Shown here one piece after another: positions 35,326-43,584 of a stretch of DNA of 64,000 nucleotides. Source of the stretch: Chloroflexota bacterium (GTDB lineage: Bacteria; Chloroflexota; Anaerolineae; Anaerolineales; Villigracilaceae); NCBI GenBank assembly GCA_029782225.1, contig JAKOVF010000277.1, forward strand, positions 1 to 64,000. The letters run 5' to 3'. Position 1 is the stretch's first letter. Each line of letters opens with the position of its first letter. The notes beneath the pieces were generated by a model. It saw nothing but the letters and a program-made list of their open reading frames with translations, had not been told where the DNA came from and ran no database searches. A program made the position numbers and the translations under genes.

Positions 35326-36249
35326 TTATTTAACAGGTGTCATCCAACCATACTTATCAGGCATATCTCCGTTGATCATGCCAAAGAACTGGTTCTGTAT
35401 TTTCTGTGTGATCGGCCCACGTGAGCCGTTTCCGAGCTTGATGCGGTCCACGGAACGAACCGGTGAGACCTCAACCGCAGTACCGGTAAAGAAGATTTCG
35501 TCGGCCACATAGAGCATTTCGCGCGGAAATATCTGCTCGCGGACCTCGTAACCCAGGTCGCGCGCAATCGTGATAACGTAATCCCGGTTCACACCTAGCA
35601 AGATAGATGCTCCTACCGGCGGTGTGTAAATTATGCCACGACGAATGACAAACACATTCTCACCGCTGCCTTCGCTAACATAGCCATTCACATCCAGCGT
35701 GATGCCTTCGACGAAACCATTGTCGGTCGCTTCCATCGCCACATACTGCGAATTGACATAGTTCCCGCCGCTCTTAGCCATGGCTGTGTGCGTATCGGGA
35801 GCCATGCGGCGCCAACTGCTGACCATCACATCCACTCCCTGTTCGATTGCATCCTCACCCAGATAACGACCAAACTCAATCGCAAAGATCGCCATCTCCG
35901 TTGGAACACTTCGCGCGTCAAGACCAATTGTCCCTGTGCCTTTGTATGCCAGCGGACGGATGTAGCATGCATCCAATCCATTGCGGCGGACTGTCTCGAT
36001 GATCGCTGACGAGACTTGCTCTTGCGTATATGGCAGGTCCATGCGGACGATGCGGCACGAGTCGAAGAGTCTCTGCACGTGGGGAGTCAGCCCGAGGATC
36101 GCCGGTCCACTTTTCGTTCGGTAGGAGCGCAAGCCCTCGAACACACTCGAGCCGTAGTGCAGGGCATGAGTCGTGATGTGGACGTTGGCATCATCCCATT
36201 TGACGAAGGTTCCATTGTGCCAGATCCATTCCGATTTCGGTATCGCCAT
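35326..36249 (-). CDS. ilvE: branched-chain amino acid aminotransferase
   Basis: A PLP-dependent class IV aminotransferase of 307 residues for the last step of Leu, Ile and Val synthesis. It has HALHYGSSVFEGLRSY, YIRPLAYKGTGTIGL, the PLP-Lys region (AMAKSGGNYVNS), EGSGENVFVI and EIFFTGTAVEVSPV. Length is normal. A T-box leader upstream (36264-36592) ties expression to an uncharged tRNA, probably tRNA-Leu. Confidence 0.95.
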   Translation of the reverse strand: MAIPKSEWIWHNGTFVKWDDANVHITTHALHYGSSVFEGLRSYRTKSGPAILGLTPHVQRLFDSCRIVRMDLPYTQEQVSSAIIETVRRNGLDACYIRPLAYKGTGTIGLDARSVPTEMAIFAIEFGRYLGEDAIEQGVDVMVSSWRRMAPDTHTAMAKSGGNYVNSQYVAMEATDNGFVEGITLDVNGYVSEGSGENVFVIRRGIIYTPPVGASILLGVNRDYVITIARDLGYEVREQIFPREMLYVADEIFFTGTAVEVSPVRSVDRIKLGNGSRGPITQKIQNQFFGMINGDMPDKYGWMTPVK

Positions 36250-36263
36250 TCAACACTCCAGAC

Positions 36264-36592
36264 AATAAAAAAAACCTTCATCCACTCAGGGACGAAGGCC
36301 TTCGACGATGCTCAGGATTCTCCGCGGTACCACCCGGATTACAGTTGAAAGTTGCAGGTTGGACGCTGCAAGTCAACTGTCACTCAAGTTCACGATAACG
36401 GATGAAACCGTCGCTGACTATTTCGCTGAATATTCAACCTTCGACGTTGAACATTCAACCGATGTCACCAGCGAAGTCCTCTTTCGAGTGGACAGGCGAG
36501 TTCGGTCTTATTGGCATTCCCGTTCGATGCCAGTGAAGGGCTTCCACCTCGCTCTCCCTTCTCGCTGACGGGATGACCTACTACTCCTGACA
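36264..36592 (-). promoter_or_regulatory. T-box leader of ilvE, probable Leu (CUC) specifier
   Basis: On the minus strand, GGGTGGTACCGCG (36331-36343) is the conserved T-box sequence. It is followed by a terminator hairpin (CCTTCGTCCC ... GGATGAAGG) and TTTTTTTT at about 36267-36274, just before ilvE. Stem I lies around 36490-36570, with GAACTC giving a likely CUC (Leu) specifier at 36498-36500. Two further hairpins, GTTGAATGTTCAAC and a GTTGACTTGCAG...CTGCAACTTTCAAC pair, sit between stem I and the antiterminator and look like later insertions. Confidence 0.85.
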
Positions 36593-36605
36593 TGACTTTT
36601 TACGC

Positions 36606-36633
36606 GTAGGTCACGTTTCAAACGTGACCTACC
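36606..36633. repeat. hairpin between tRNA-Ala and the T-box
   Basis: GTAGGTCACGTTT / AAACGTGACCTAC, a near-perfect palindrome with a tiny loop. It could end the tRNA transcript, but no T-run follows on the minus strand. Confidence 0.45.
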
Positions 36634-36641
36634 TCATTGTG

Positions 36642-36714
36642 TGGACCCAGGGGGATTCGAACCCCCGACCTTCTCAATGCCATTGAGACGCGCTCCCAAC
36701 TGCGCTATGGGCCC
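36642..36714 (-). tRNA. tRNA-Ala (GGC)
   Basis: Read on the minus strand: acceptor GGGCCCA pairs with TGGGTCC plus discriminator A, D arm GCGCAGTTGGGAGCGC, anticodon stem TCTCA/TGAGA with loop ATGGCAT (GGC at 34-36), T arm GGGGGTTCGAATCCCCC. 73 bases without an encoded CCA. It lies about 50 bases upstream of the ilvE T-box, on the same strand. Confidence 0.95.
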
Positions 36715-36762
36715 GGGCTTTATTGTTTTGTACGAGCAAGTCCGAGACTTGCCCCTACCTTG

Positions 36763-36835
36763 TGGACCTGAGGGGATTCGAACCCCTGACCTCCTCAGTG
36801 CGATTGAGGCGCGCTCCCAACTGCGCTACAGGCCC
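36763..36835 (-). tRNA. tRNA-Ala (CGC)
   Basis: Minus strand: acceptor GGGCCTG/CAGGTCC with discriminator A, D arm GCGCAGTTGGGAGCGC, anticodon stem CCTCA/TGAGG with loop ATCGCAC (CGC), T arm AGGGGTTCGAATCCCCT. 73 bases. The pair is separated by 48 bases holding a GCAAGTCcgaGACTTGC hairpin. Confidence 0.95.
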
Positions 36836-36998
36836 GATTTCAAGGCGAAGGTCATTCTACCTGAGGGGTAGGGGTATGTCAAGCAATTATGAGCGAATTT
36901 GCTTCCGTAGGCCTGGCAGGCGTCTCCATGCGTATAATTTGTCATCTTCTGTTCATGTGTTCAATTTATAGTTGCGGCACATCACGCCTGGAGGAGAT

Positions 36999-37493
36999 AT
37001 GAACGTCAAATTAAATTTTTGGATCGATGTTGCCACATTTCTCGGTTTTATGGTGGCCTTGCAGCCGGGCTTCACCGGGACAACCATCCATGAATGGTTT
37101 ACGATGGCCGGAGTTGGGACGCTGATTGTCCACTTTGTTTTGCACTGGGACTGGTTCATGAGGCTGACTTCCCGCTATTTTGTGAAACTCTATCATAGTT
37201 CCCGCCTCAACTACCTGATGGCGGTTCTCATCTTCCTGGGCTTCATTTCGATCATCGTCAGCGGATTGATGATCTCGCAGCATTTCATGCCCTTTTTGGG
37301 ATTCCATCTCGAGTCACGGTTTGCGTGGCGGCGGATCCACAGCCTCGCTGCAAACCTGACCCTGGTGCTGCTCGCGATCCATGTGGCGATGCGCTGGGAA
37401 TGGGTGAAAGCCGCGTTCCTCCGTTTGATCGTGGAACCTTTTAGAAAGACAAAGAAAGTTGACCCTGTTCTGGTTGAAGAAGACGGGATGTAA
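36999..37493 (+). CDS. DUF4405 cytochrome-b561-like membrane protein
   Basis: A 164-residue protein with four membrane helices and several His residues in helix positions that could bind haem (TIHEWFTMAG, IVHFVLHWDWF, RRIHSLAANLTLVLLAIHVAM). The pattern fits DUF4405, related to the cytochrome b subunits of formate dehydrogenase and b561. It may pass electrons across the membrane. The start at 36999 follows GGAGGAG; a nine-codon longer frame is unlikely. It is co-transcribed with the next small gene. Confidence 0.8.
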   Translation: MNVKLNFWIDVATFLGFMVALQPGFTGTTIHEWFTMAGVGTLIVHFVLHWDWFMRLTSRYFVKLYHSSRLNYLMAVLIFLGFISIIVSGLMISQHFMPFLGFHLESRFAWRRIHSLAANLTLVLLAIHVAMRWEWVKAAFLRLIVEPFRKTKKVDPVLVEEDGM

Positions 37494-37505
37494 TCGAGGC
37501 ACCTA

Positions 37506-37847
37506 ATGAAGTTCCTTTCCAGATTTTTCATCGTACTTGCCGTTGCAGTTGGGCTGGGTTTCGCACTGTACTACGCGGTGCAGGCACTCCCCGATAATCC
37601 TCCAAGATTCAATCCATCGAGCGTCCGGGTCGAACCGGGAAATAACCCGAACGCTCCGGGGGATCCAGCCATCCGACCTGAACGTCGAGAAGGCGACGGA
37701 GGCCGCGGTTTCCGTTTGCGCTCCGTGATCGGAGTCGCAGGGCGCGTCGTCCTGTTTTCAGTTCTTGTGTTCGGTGCTGTTATCGGAAAGAACATCTTGT
37801 TCGGTTTTGGCAAAAAGCCAAACGGAATAAAGACCAACAACGAGTAA
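37506..37847 (+). CDS. small membrane protein of unknown function
   Basis: A 113-residue protein with an N-terminal helix (FFIVLAVAVGLGFALYYAV), a polar Pro/Asn/Arg-rich middle (residues 28-68), and a second helix (VVLFSVLVFGAVIGKNILFG). I do not recognise a family. It starts 12 bases after the DUF4405 gene and ends before a terminator, so the two form a small membrane operon; it may be an accessory subunit. Confidence 0.7.
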   Translation: MKFLSRFFIVLAVAVGLGFALYYAVQALPDNPPRFNPSSVRVEPGNNPNAPGDPAIRPERREGDGGRGFRLRSVIGVAGRVVLFSVLVFGAVIGKNILFGFGKKPNGIKTNNE

Positions 37848-37854
37848 ATAGAGC

Positions 37855-37883
37855 AGCGGTGGAAATCTCCACCGCTGTTTTTT
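37855..37883 (+). terminator. rho-independent terminator
   Basis: AGCGGTGGA, 4-base loop, TCCACCGCT, then GTTTTTT. Ends the DUF4405 operon. Confidence 0.85.
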
Positions 37884-37919
37884 ATCACCTTTTGCGCAGA
37901 TCACGCCGAGCGCTTCGCT

Positions 37920-37961
37920 TGTCATTCTGAGCGAAGAATCCCAGATTCGCTCAGAATGACA
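37920..37961. repeat. TGTCATTCTGAGCGAA palindromic repeat
   Basis: TGTCATTCTGAGCGAAGAATC and GATTCGCTCAGAATGACA around CCA. It is a different palindrome from the TGTCATTGCGAGG family but shares the TGTCATT end. Confidence 0.75.
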
Positions 37962-38076
37962 TATGGTTATGGGATTATTTGACCACCGATTTGTACTTGT
38001 CAAAACTGTATGTCTGAAATCTCTTGTCGGATAGGGCTTCTCATTGTATAGTGGCGAAAATTTCGTGAGGGAAACC

Positions 38077-38784
38077 ATGACTGATCCATCGCCCCGCCCA
38101 ACCTACCGCATCGCAGACTTGCACGAGACCGAGCGGCCGCGTGAACGCCTTGAGTCGCTCGGCCCGCAGGCATTGACCAACGCCGAATTGATCGCCATCC
38201 TCCTGCGTGTGGGAGTCAAAGGCGAGAGTGCCGTGGATGTGGGTCAACGGCTGCTCAATAAGTTTGGCGGCTTGAGCGGGTTGCATCGCACTCAATTTGA
38301 CGAACTAAAAAGTCAGCGTGCGATGGGCAAGGCCAAGACTTCCCAGATCAAAGCCGCGATCGAACTTGGGCGAAGGTTGACTCTGGAATCACCAGACGAG
38401 AAGCCGATGATCAACAGCCCGGCGGATGCGGCCGCGCTGGTGCAATACGAAATGTGCGCGCTGGAGCAGGAGCATCTGCGTGTTATCCTGCTGGACCGAA
38501 GGAATCGGGTTCAGGATATTGTGGAAGTTTACAAAGGCTCGGTCAACTCCTCGCAGGTGCGGATCGGTGAACTGTTCAAGGAAGCTGTCCGCAGGAATGC
38601 TTCGGCCGTGATCGTCATCCACAACCATCCCAGCGGCGACCCAACTCCCAGCCCGGATGATGTCGCTGTGACGCGCGGGATTGTGCAGGCAGGCAAGCTC
38701 CTCGATATTGATGTGCTCGATCATTTGGTTATGGGACAGGGGAAATGGGTCTCGTTGAAGGAAAGAGGTTTGGGGTTTGCGTAG
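38077..38784 (+). CDS. radC: RadC/JAB-domain protein
   Basis: A 235-residue protein with an N-terminal helix-hairpin-helix part (RERLESLGPQALTNAELIAILLRVG) and a C-terminal MPN/JAB domain with the metal motif HNHPSGDPTPSPDD and an upstream Glu. RadC's role is unsettled; despite its name it is probably not a main repair factor. The start at 38077 has GAGGGA upstream; an 11-codon longer frame includes the -10-like TATAGT at 38048. Confidence 0.93.
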   Translation: MTDPSPRPTYRIADLHETERPRERLESLGPQALTNAELIAILLRVGVKGESAVDVGQRLLNKFGGLSGLHRTQFDELKSQRAMGKAKTSQIKAAIELGRRLTLESPDEKPMINSPADAAALVQYEMCALEQEHLRVILLDRRNRVQDIVEVYKGSVNSSQVRIGELFKEAVRRNASAVIVIHNHPSGDPTPSPDDVAVTRGIVQAGKLLDIDVLDHLVMGQGKWVSLKERGLGFA

Positions 38785-38789
38785 AATGC

Positions 38790-39092
38790 CTACATACTCC
38801 TCCTCACTCCAAACTCCGTAAACTCCCCCGTACCACTTTCCCAATCGACCTTCGCCTCATCCACCCGCGCGCCGCGCGGACCCTGCTTCATCATTTCAAT
38901 GAAACGCTCCACCTTGTCGCGCGTCCCTTCGGCAACGGCCTCGACCGTGTCGTAGCCCACGTTCCGTACCCAGCCAGAGACTTCACCGATCTGCCGCGCC
39001 GACCATTCCACGTGAGCGCGAAAGCCCACACCTTGCACTCGTCCTTTTACCCAGACATGCGCGCGAACCAATTCATTTGGCTTCGAGTCCAC
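38790..39092 (-). CDS. acyP: acylphosphatase
   Basis: A small enzyme of about 100 residues that hydrolyses acyl phosphates. It has the phosphate loop GRVQGVGFR with the catalytic Arg and the Asn in GWVRNVGYDTVEAVAEG. A GTG start at 39092 follows GGAGGA at a good distance; an ATG 24 bases upstream is possible. It overlaps the end of the peptidase-MA-like gene by 20 bases, so it is coupled to it. The last codons converge on radC. Confidence 0.9.
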   Translation of the reverse strand: MDSKPNELVRAHVWVKGRVQGVGFRAHVEWSARQIGEVSGWVRNVGYDTVEAVAEGTRDKVERFIEMMKQGPRGARVDEAKVDWESGTGEFTEFGVRRSM

Positions 39093-40329
39093 GTCTTCTC
39101 CTCCTTTGACGAGCAATATCCACCGCGCCCCAGATGGGTACGACGAGGATAACCAGCATCAACAGTGCAAATGGTGCCAGGTTGCGCAGGGCCACGCCAG
39201 TCACATTTTGTCCCAGCTCCGACTCGCGCCAGCGCGTGTCCAGTTGCCCCAGTGACATGCTGAGGGCACGCTTGGCGCCGAGGTCACAGCTCAAGCCGTC
39301 CGTGTACGCGCTGACGAGCGACATTAACCCGGTGGTTCCATAGGCACTGTGAAGATATTTTGTGAAGGACTGGGACTGGGCATAGGCCAGAAACGCCCGG
39401 GCAGCATCCGGCGGGAATGAATCGCACAGGTCCGCAAAACGAAGCAGAGAGTCATTCTGGCTGGCGCTTTTCAGGGCCACATCATAGTCAGGATTCGGGT
39501 AGAGTTCCACTGAAGATGCAATCCCTTCACTCAACCACACGGGCAGTCGGTCATAACCTGCGCCCAGAGCATGTGCCAGCATAACGTGTGCGAGCTCGTG
39601 CGGGATGGCGGTCTGCATCTGGATAGACTGCGATGGGCCCGGGGGTATTGCCACCATGACCACGCCGAGCTTGGGGTTCGCATGCCCGCCGGCCCATTGC
39701 TCCCCACCGAGCTGCAGCGCCCCTTGCAGGTCGCCTGCGTTTGCATAAATATAAACATCCAGCGGCGTGTTGAGCGTAAGCGGGATGAAGTCGTTCATCG
39801 CGGCGAGACTTGACCCCGCAGCATCCAGGGCGGCCTGACCAAACGCGTCATCCCCCTCGTACCAATGCACCGTCAGCGGGCCGGATGTGCTGGCGCGCCA
39901 TGGAAAACGGTTGTCATCATAGCGAAACTGGATCGGCGTGCTGGTGTAGGTTTGATTATCGTCCAGCATCACCTGATACCAGAAAATGATCGTGCTGAAC
40001 GGCGGCAATACATTTTGCGAAGCGTCGTAAGTGAAACTCACGGTGTTATTTTCGCCCAATTGCAGAGGCGCCACGCGGGTGACTTCTTCATTCAATTCGC
40101 GGAACAGGATCGAAGCCTGGAGGATGGGGAGTGGGGACACAAGCTGCGCCTGGAAGGTGATCTGCTGCCCAAACATGACCACCACGTTGGCATCCTTCAC
40201 CTCGACCCCTCCCTGACCGTAGGCCGGGTGCGCCTTAAATAAGGTTAACGCAACTATAAGAAGTAGTATCGATAATCTGATACTCTTCGCCCTGAGCGGA
40301 GTGAAACAAAGTCGAAGGGCAGATAACAT
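39073..40329 (-). CDS. exported peptidase-MA-like metalloprotease
   Basis: A 418-residue protein. A signal peptide ends near AHPAYGQ, then a beta domain (VVVMFGQQITFQAQL), then a zinc protease domain with IPHELAHVMLAHALG (HExxH) and the downstream WLSEGIAS Glu, and a C-terminal helix plus RQRRRRRG anchor. This is the layout of peptidase MA family proteins. The start at 40329 is chosen for AGGAGGGACAC upstream. Its first 15 or so codons (MLSALRLCFTPLRAKS) are read through a CCCTTCGACT...GCCCTGAGCG repeat, so the N terminus was probably rewritten by a repeat insertion. Confidence 0.82.
   Translation of the reverse strand: MLSALRLCFTPLRAKSIRLSILLLIVALTLFKAHPAYGQGGVEVKDANVVVMFGQQITFQAQLVSPLPILQASILFRELNEEVTRVAPLQLGENNTVSFTYDASQNVLPPFSTIIFWYQVMLDDNQTYTSTPIQFRYDDNRFPWRASTSGPLTVHWYEGDDAFGQAALDAAGSSLAAMNDFIPLTLNTPLDVYIYANAGDLQGALQLGGEQWAGGHANPKLGVVMVAIPPGPSQSIQMQTAIPHELAHVMLAHALGAGYDRLPVWLSEGIASSVELYPNPDYDVALKSASQNDSLLRFADLCDSFPPDAARAFLAYAQSQSFTKYLHSAYGTTGLMSLVSAYTDGLSCDLGAKRALSMSLGQLDTRWRESELGQNVTGVALRNLAPFALLMLVILVVPIWGAVDIARQRRRRRGLEAK
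40284..40320. repeat. CTTCGCCCTGAGC ... GTCGAAGGGC repeat inside a coding start
   Basis: An imperfect palindrome of about 37 bases that codes for the N-terminal residues of the peptidase-MA-like protein. A related stretch lies in the repeat at 1.57 kb (GCTGAGCGGAGCC...GTCGAAGCG). Confidence 0.55.
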
Positions 40330-40346
40330 GTGTCCCTCCTGAAAAA

Positions 40347-40413
40347 GGAGATTGCTTCGTAGGGAAGAGCGCCCTCCTCGCAACCCCGCCGAAAGCAGGC
40401 GGGGCAATGACAG
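40347..40413. repeat. half MITE-like repeat with nested CCCCGCC palindrome
   Basis: GGAGATTGCTTCG ... CTCGCAA then CCCCGCCgaaagcaGGCGGGG then CAATGACAG. Only the right half of the family is present. The nested palindrome is the short form of the one at 2.4 and 41.4 kb. Confidence 0.75.
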
Positions 40414-40421
40414 ATTCTTCA

Positions 40422-41342
40422 TCACTTCCCTCCTAGATAGACGAGCAGTGGCGTCAGTGTGAATGGACTCAAGATGGTCCCTACAAAAACCATGGCAGTG
40501 ACCAGGGAAGGCTCCAGGCCGTATTCCGATGCAAGGACAGTTGTTGCGACCGCGGCGGGCATGCCCGTCTCGGTGACTGTTCCCTGCCTCGCGACGCCTG
40601 AGAGTCCAAATGGGATGGTCAGGAGCAGACCCATTGCGGGCGCGATCAGCAGCCGCAGGAAGGCGCTCAGGCCCAGGGTACGAAAACTATGTGACCATTG
40701 TACCCGCGATAGCTCCAGCCCGAGCAGCACCAGCATGACCGGGATGCTCCCACTGGCGGCGATGCCCACTGCGGTCATCACTGGAGTCGGCAGTTGAATG
40801 TGCGCCAGATTGAGAATCCCGGCCAGAATGACCCCATAAATTGTGGGCACTTTGAACAGCCCCAGCAGCGCGGACTTCAAGTCCATGTGGCCGAGGGATG
40901 CGATGAGCACACCCAGCGTGTTGAGCAGGATCGTGGTCGTGACAAAGAACAGGGAAGCATACGCCAGCGCTTCATCTCCAAAAGCCAGTTTGACGAGGGG
41001 CAGGCCATAGTTGCCTGTGTTGCCAAACCCAACCGTGAGCACCACGGCCAGCAAGTGCGGACGGTCTAACCGGAACAACTTACCAAGCAGGAAGGACAGC
41101 CCGCACATCAGGAGGATGAGGGTCGCGGTGTAGCCCATAGTAACCACCGCACTTTGAAAATCCAGTTTACTGGTTAGAAGAAGGTCGAAGATGAGCAGGG
41201 GGCTGAAAAGATAAAAGACCACGCGCCCCAGTGTACGTGAGTCCAGGACAAGGGTTTTACCGATTAAAAATCCTGCGCCACCGATCAGCAGGATGGGCAG
41301 GAGATTATTTGCGAAGGTTGCGAAGAGGGCGGAGAAGGTCAT
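40422..41342 (-). CDS. AEC family transporter
   Basis: A 306-residue protein with about ten helices in two halves, matching auxin-efflux-carrier-type permeases: NLLPILLIGGAGFLIGK at the N terminus, then GFGNTGNYGLPLVKLAFG (the family's N-x-G-N-x-G-LP motif) and a late LGLELSRV and ATTVLASEYGLEPSLVTAMVFVGT. Bacterial members carry malate and other small anions; the substrate here is unknown. The N-terminal ATG is the clear start. Confidence 0.92.
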   Translation of the reverse strand: MTFSALFATFANNLLPILLIGGAGFLIGKTLVLDSRTLGRVVFYLFSPLLIFDLLLTSKLDFQSAVVTMGYTATLILLMCGLSFLLGKLFRLDRPHLLAVVLTVGFGNTGNYGLPLVKLAFGDEALAYASLFFVTTTILLNTLGVLIASLGHMDLKSALLGLFKVPTIYGVILAGILNLAHIQLPTPVMTAVGIAASGSIPVMLVLLGLELSRVQWSHSFRTLGLSAFLRLLIAPAMGLLLTIPFGLSGVARQGTVTETGMPAAVATTVLASEYGLEPSLVTAMVFVGTILSPFTLTPLLVYLGGK

Positions 41343-41352
41343 GGTGGTTTGG

Positions 41353-41451
41353 TGTCATTGCCCCGCCGGCCTACCGCATCTTCTTATTGACAATGAACGA
41401 TGCGGCGCCTTCGGCGGGGTTGCGAGGGCGTGGCCCGAAGCAATCTCCGCC
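41353..41451. repeat. left-half MITE-like repeat with nested CCCCGCC palindrome
   Basis: TGTCATTG then CCCCGCC ... GGCGGGG then TTGCGAGGGCGTGGCCCGAAGCAATCTCC. The inner palindrome has its own GCATC ... GATGC arms. The right half of the outer repeat is missing. Confidence 0.75.
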
Positions 41452-41482
41452 CAAGAATCTTGATTAGTAATTCGTAATTGCC

Positions 41483-42475
41483 TTATCCCTCGTCTTCCTC
41501 GTCCTCATCAACTTCTATCATATTTTCATCCTCATCCAATGCCAATAGATCGAAGTGATTGAGCTCATCTGTGAAATCGAGGTTGCTCAGCGCGTCCTCC
41601 AGGAATTCAGTCAAGTCATCATCTTCTGATTGATCGAGCAGGTTCAACAAATAGACACGTGCCTCTTCGCCGCCAATGTTCGAAAGGGACCAGATAATGG
41701 CGCTGATCACATCGTCGTCGTCTTCCTCATCGAACATGCCCAGCAGAATGGGACGCGCGGCAGAGAGACGAAGCTCACCGGCAGCTTCTACAGCAGCCAG
41801 ACGAATACGCGGATCCTCGCTGAGCAGCATGCTGAGCACAGACTCTTCCCAGCCATCATCGTTGGAGCGTCCCATGGCGACGAGCGCGCTGGCTTTCCAT
41901 TCGGGGTCTTCACGGTGGAACGCGGACTGAATGACCGTCATGGCTTCGGGACGCTCAGAGAAGCCCAGCGATTCGAGCGCGCGGCGCCGCAGGCCTGGCT
42001 TTTCCTCGCTGCTTTCAATGGCAAGCAATGCATCTTCGGCGTCGTGATGAAGCTTCTCGGGCAGTTCGTCCAGTTCGCCGAGCATGACGAATTCACCGAG
42101 CAGAGTCGCGGCCTCGATGCGAGGCGCGAGTTCCGTGTCGTTTTGCAGGATATCGATGAAGGTCGGGACCAGCTTGGGATCGTCGCTTTCCGCCAGCAGA
42201 CGGATGGCCCGTGCGCGCACTTCTCCATCAGAGTCAGTGAGAAGCGCGCGGCCAATGTCATCGAAGGAGACCAGGGTATCCGAGTCAAGGAGAGAACCCA
42301 TCTGATCGAGCAGGAGCAGCTTGCGGGTCGGTTGGATGCGGGGCCAGGCCTCCAGAAAGCTTTTCAGCGAGCCCGGATCGATATCCGAAAAATAGGGTAG
42401 ATAGTGCGAAGGAAATTCCTTCTTTGTATCGAGCAGAGAATCCAGGACAGATTGAAATGAGGTCTGTTGGGCCAT
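41483..42475 (-). CDS. HEAT-repeat protein with acidic tail
   Basis: A 330-residue protein made of HEAT/ARM-like helix pairs: DSDGEVRARAIRLLAESDDPKLVPTFIDIL, then PEWKASALVAMGRS, DPRIRLAAVEAAGELR, and DDDVISAIIWSLSNIGGEEA. The last 15 residues are almost all Asp and Glu. Such proteins are scaffolds. The start at 42475 is three bases from the rseP stop, so it is coupled; a 36-codon longer frame inside rseP is rejected. Confidence 0.85.
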   Translation of the reverse strand: MAQQTSFQSVLDSLLDTKKEFPSHYLPYFSDIDPGSLKSFLEAWPRIQPTRKLLLLDQMGSLLDSDTLVSFDDIGRALLTDSDGEVRARAIRLLAESDDPKLVPTFIDILQNDTELAPRIEAATLLGEFVMLGELDELPEKLHHDAEDALLAIESSEEKPGLRRRALESLGFSERPEAMTVIQSAFHREDPEWKASALVAMGRSNDDGWEESVLSMLLSEDPRIRLAAVEAAGELRLSAARPILLGMFDEEDDDDVISAIIWSLSNIGGEEARVYLLNLLDQSEDDDLTEFLEDALSNLDFTDELNHFDLLALDEDENMIEVDEDEEDEG

Positions 42476-42477
42476 GA

Positions 42478-43584
42478 TCAGGGAGTGGGGAGGACGGCAG
42501 GCTTGACGAAGTCCATTACGTTGATGAAGACCATCAGCGCGATGAGCAGCAGCATCGCCATGCCGTTGACGACATTTTCCCATTCAGTGGGAACACGCTT
42601 GCGAAAGAGTATTTCTGGTAACGTGAAGAGAATACGGCCGCCATCCAGCGCAGGGATGGGGAGCAGGTTCATCACACCGAGTGAAACGCTGAGCACGCCG
42701 ATCAGGTTGAGCGTCCAGTTCGACGGCCTTTGCGGGGCATTCGGCGTGGTTGCCGCCTCCTGACGAGTCTGGACATCCTCTTTCACCGCGAGGCCGAACA
42801 GGTCATAGATGCCTTTGAATCCGATCACACGCGCTTCTCCCGGGGCAACCGCGCCCTGAATAAGCGCCACCGGTAAATAGGCGATCGTTGCAATTTGATA
42901 ACCTGTGATCGTCACACCCCCGCTGAGTATCTCTCCAGCCGATGCAGGCCGCATGTTGGGAGAGAGACTCACGCCGAGCGCGCCTTCCTGTTTCGTGCGG
43001 GAGGAAAGGGGCGTGGCTGAGGTTGTCATTTCTTCGGCGCCGCGTTTAAACTCAACTTTAACTGGCTTGTCGAGGTTGGCCTGAATAATGCCGATGGCCT
43101 GGTTCACATCGGTGATCTTCTGACCATTCATGGCAACAATCGAATCACCGCTTTGAAGACCGGCCTGTGCGGCGGGCGAATTCGGTGAGATTTCCTGCAC
43201 TTTGATCGGCCCACTGGCTGGCATGCCTTCGAGGGCGATCAGGATCGAGAAGACAACGATGGCCGTGAGCAAATTCATCATCGGCCCGGCAAACAGAACT
43301 GCCAGCCGCTTCCACGGGCTCGCCGCTGCCAATCCCCCGGGCACGTTGGGATCGTTCTCACCTTTCGGACGTACAAAACCGCCAAGAGGCAGCGCATGGA
43401 TCGTGAAGTCCGTGCCCTTCCATCTGAAGAGTGTGACCAACTTATAGGAAGGCAGGCCAAAGCCAAATTCTTCGACTTCAATGCCTGCCCAGCGTGCCGC
43501 AATGAAATGTCCCAGCTCGTGGACGAAGATCATACCGCTCAGCGCCAGAAGAAATATCACAAATATTAGTAAACCTGAAACCAT
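42478..43584 (-). CDS. rseP: RIP metalloprotease RseP (site-2 protease family)
   Basis: A 368-residue intramembrane zinc protease. It has FVHELGHFIAARWAGI (HExxH) in the first helix, a PDZ domain (about 120-200; SPNSPAAQAGLQSGDSIVAMNG), and the second metal motif NLLPIPALDGGRILF near the C terminus. It releases membrane-tethered regulators in stress responses. AAAGGA lies eight bases before the ATG at 43584; another ATG nine bases upstream touches that site. Confidence 0.95.
   Translation of the reverse strand: MVSGLLIFVIFLLALSGMIFVHELGHFIAARWAGIEVEEFGFGLPSYKLVTLFRWKGTDFTIHALPLGGFVRPKGENDPNVPGGLAAASPWKRLAVLFAGPMMNLLTAIVVFSILIALEGMPASGPIKVQEISPNSPAAQAGLQSGDSIVAMNGQKITDVNQAIGIIQANLDKPVKVEFKRGAEEMTTSATPLSSRTKQEGALGVSLSPNMRPASAGEILSGGVTITGYQIATIAYLPVALIQGAVAPGEARVIGFKGIYDLFGLAVKEDVQTRQEAATTPNAPQRPSNWTLNLIGVLSVSLGVMNLLPIPALDGGRILFTLPEILFRKRVPTEWENVVNGMAMLLLIALMVFINVMDFVKPAVLPTP

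Noticed and set aside
36281-36600. Possible small genes on the plus strand over the ilvE leader
   Set aside because: The sequence is explained by the T-box, its terminator and inserted hairpins on the other strand.
36642-36835. tRNA genes as attachment site of the element
   Set aside because: They are 8 kb from the recombinase and no partial tRNA copy was seen; the recombinase points to mvaD instead.
41630-42400. Open frame of 256 codons opposite the HEAT-repeat gene
   Set aside because: Composition is rich in His, Arg and Gln as expected of an antisense frame; no start signal and no known domain.
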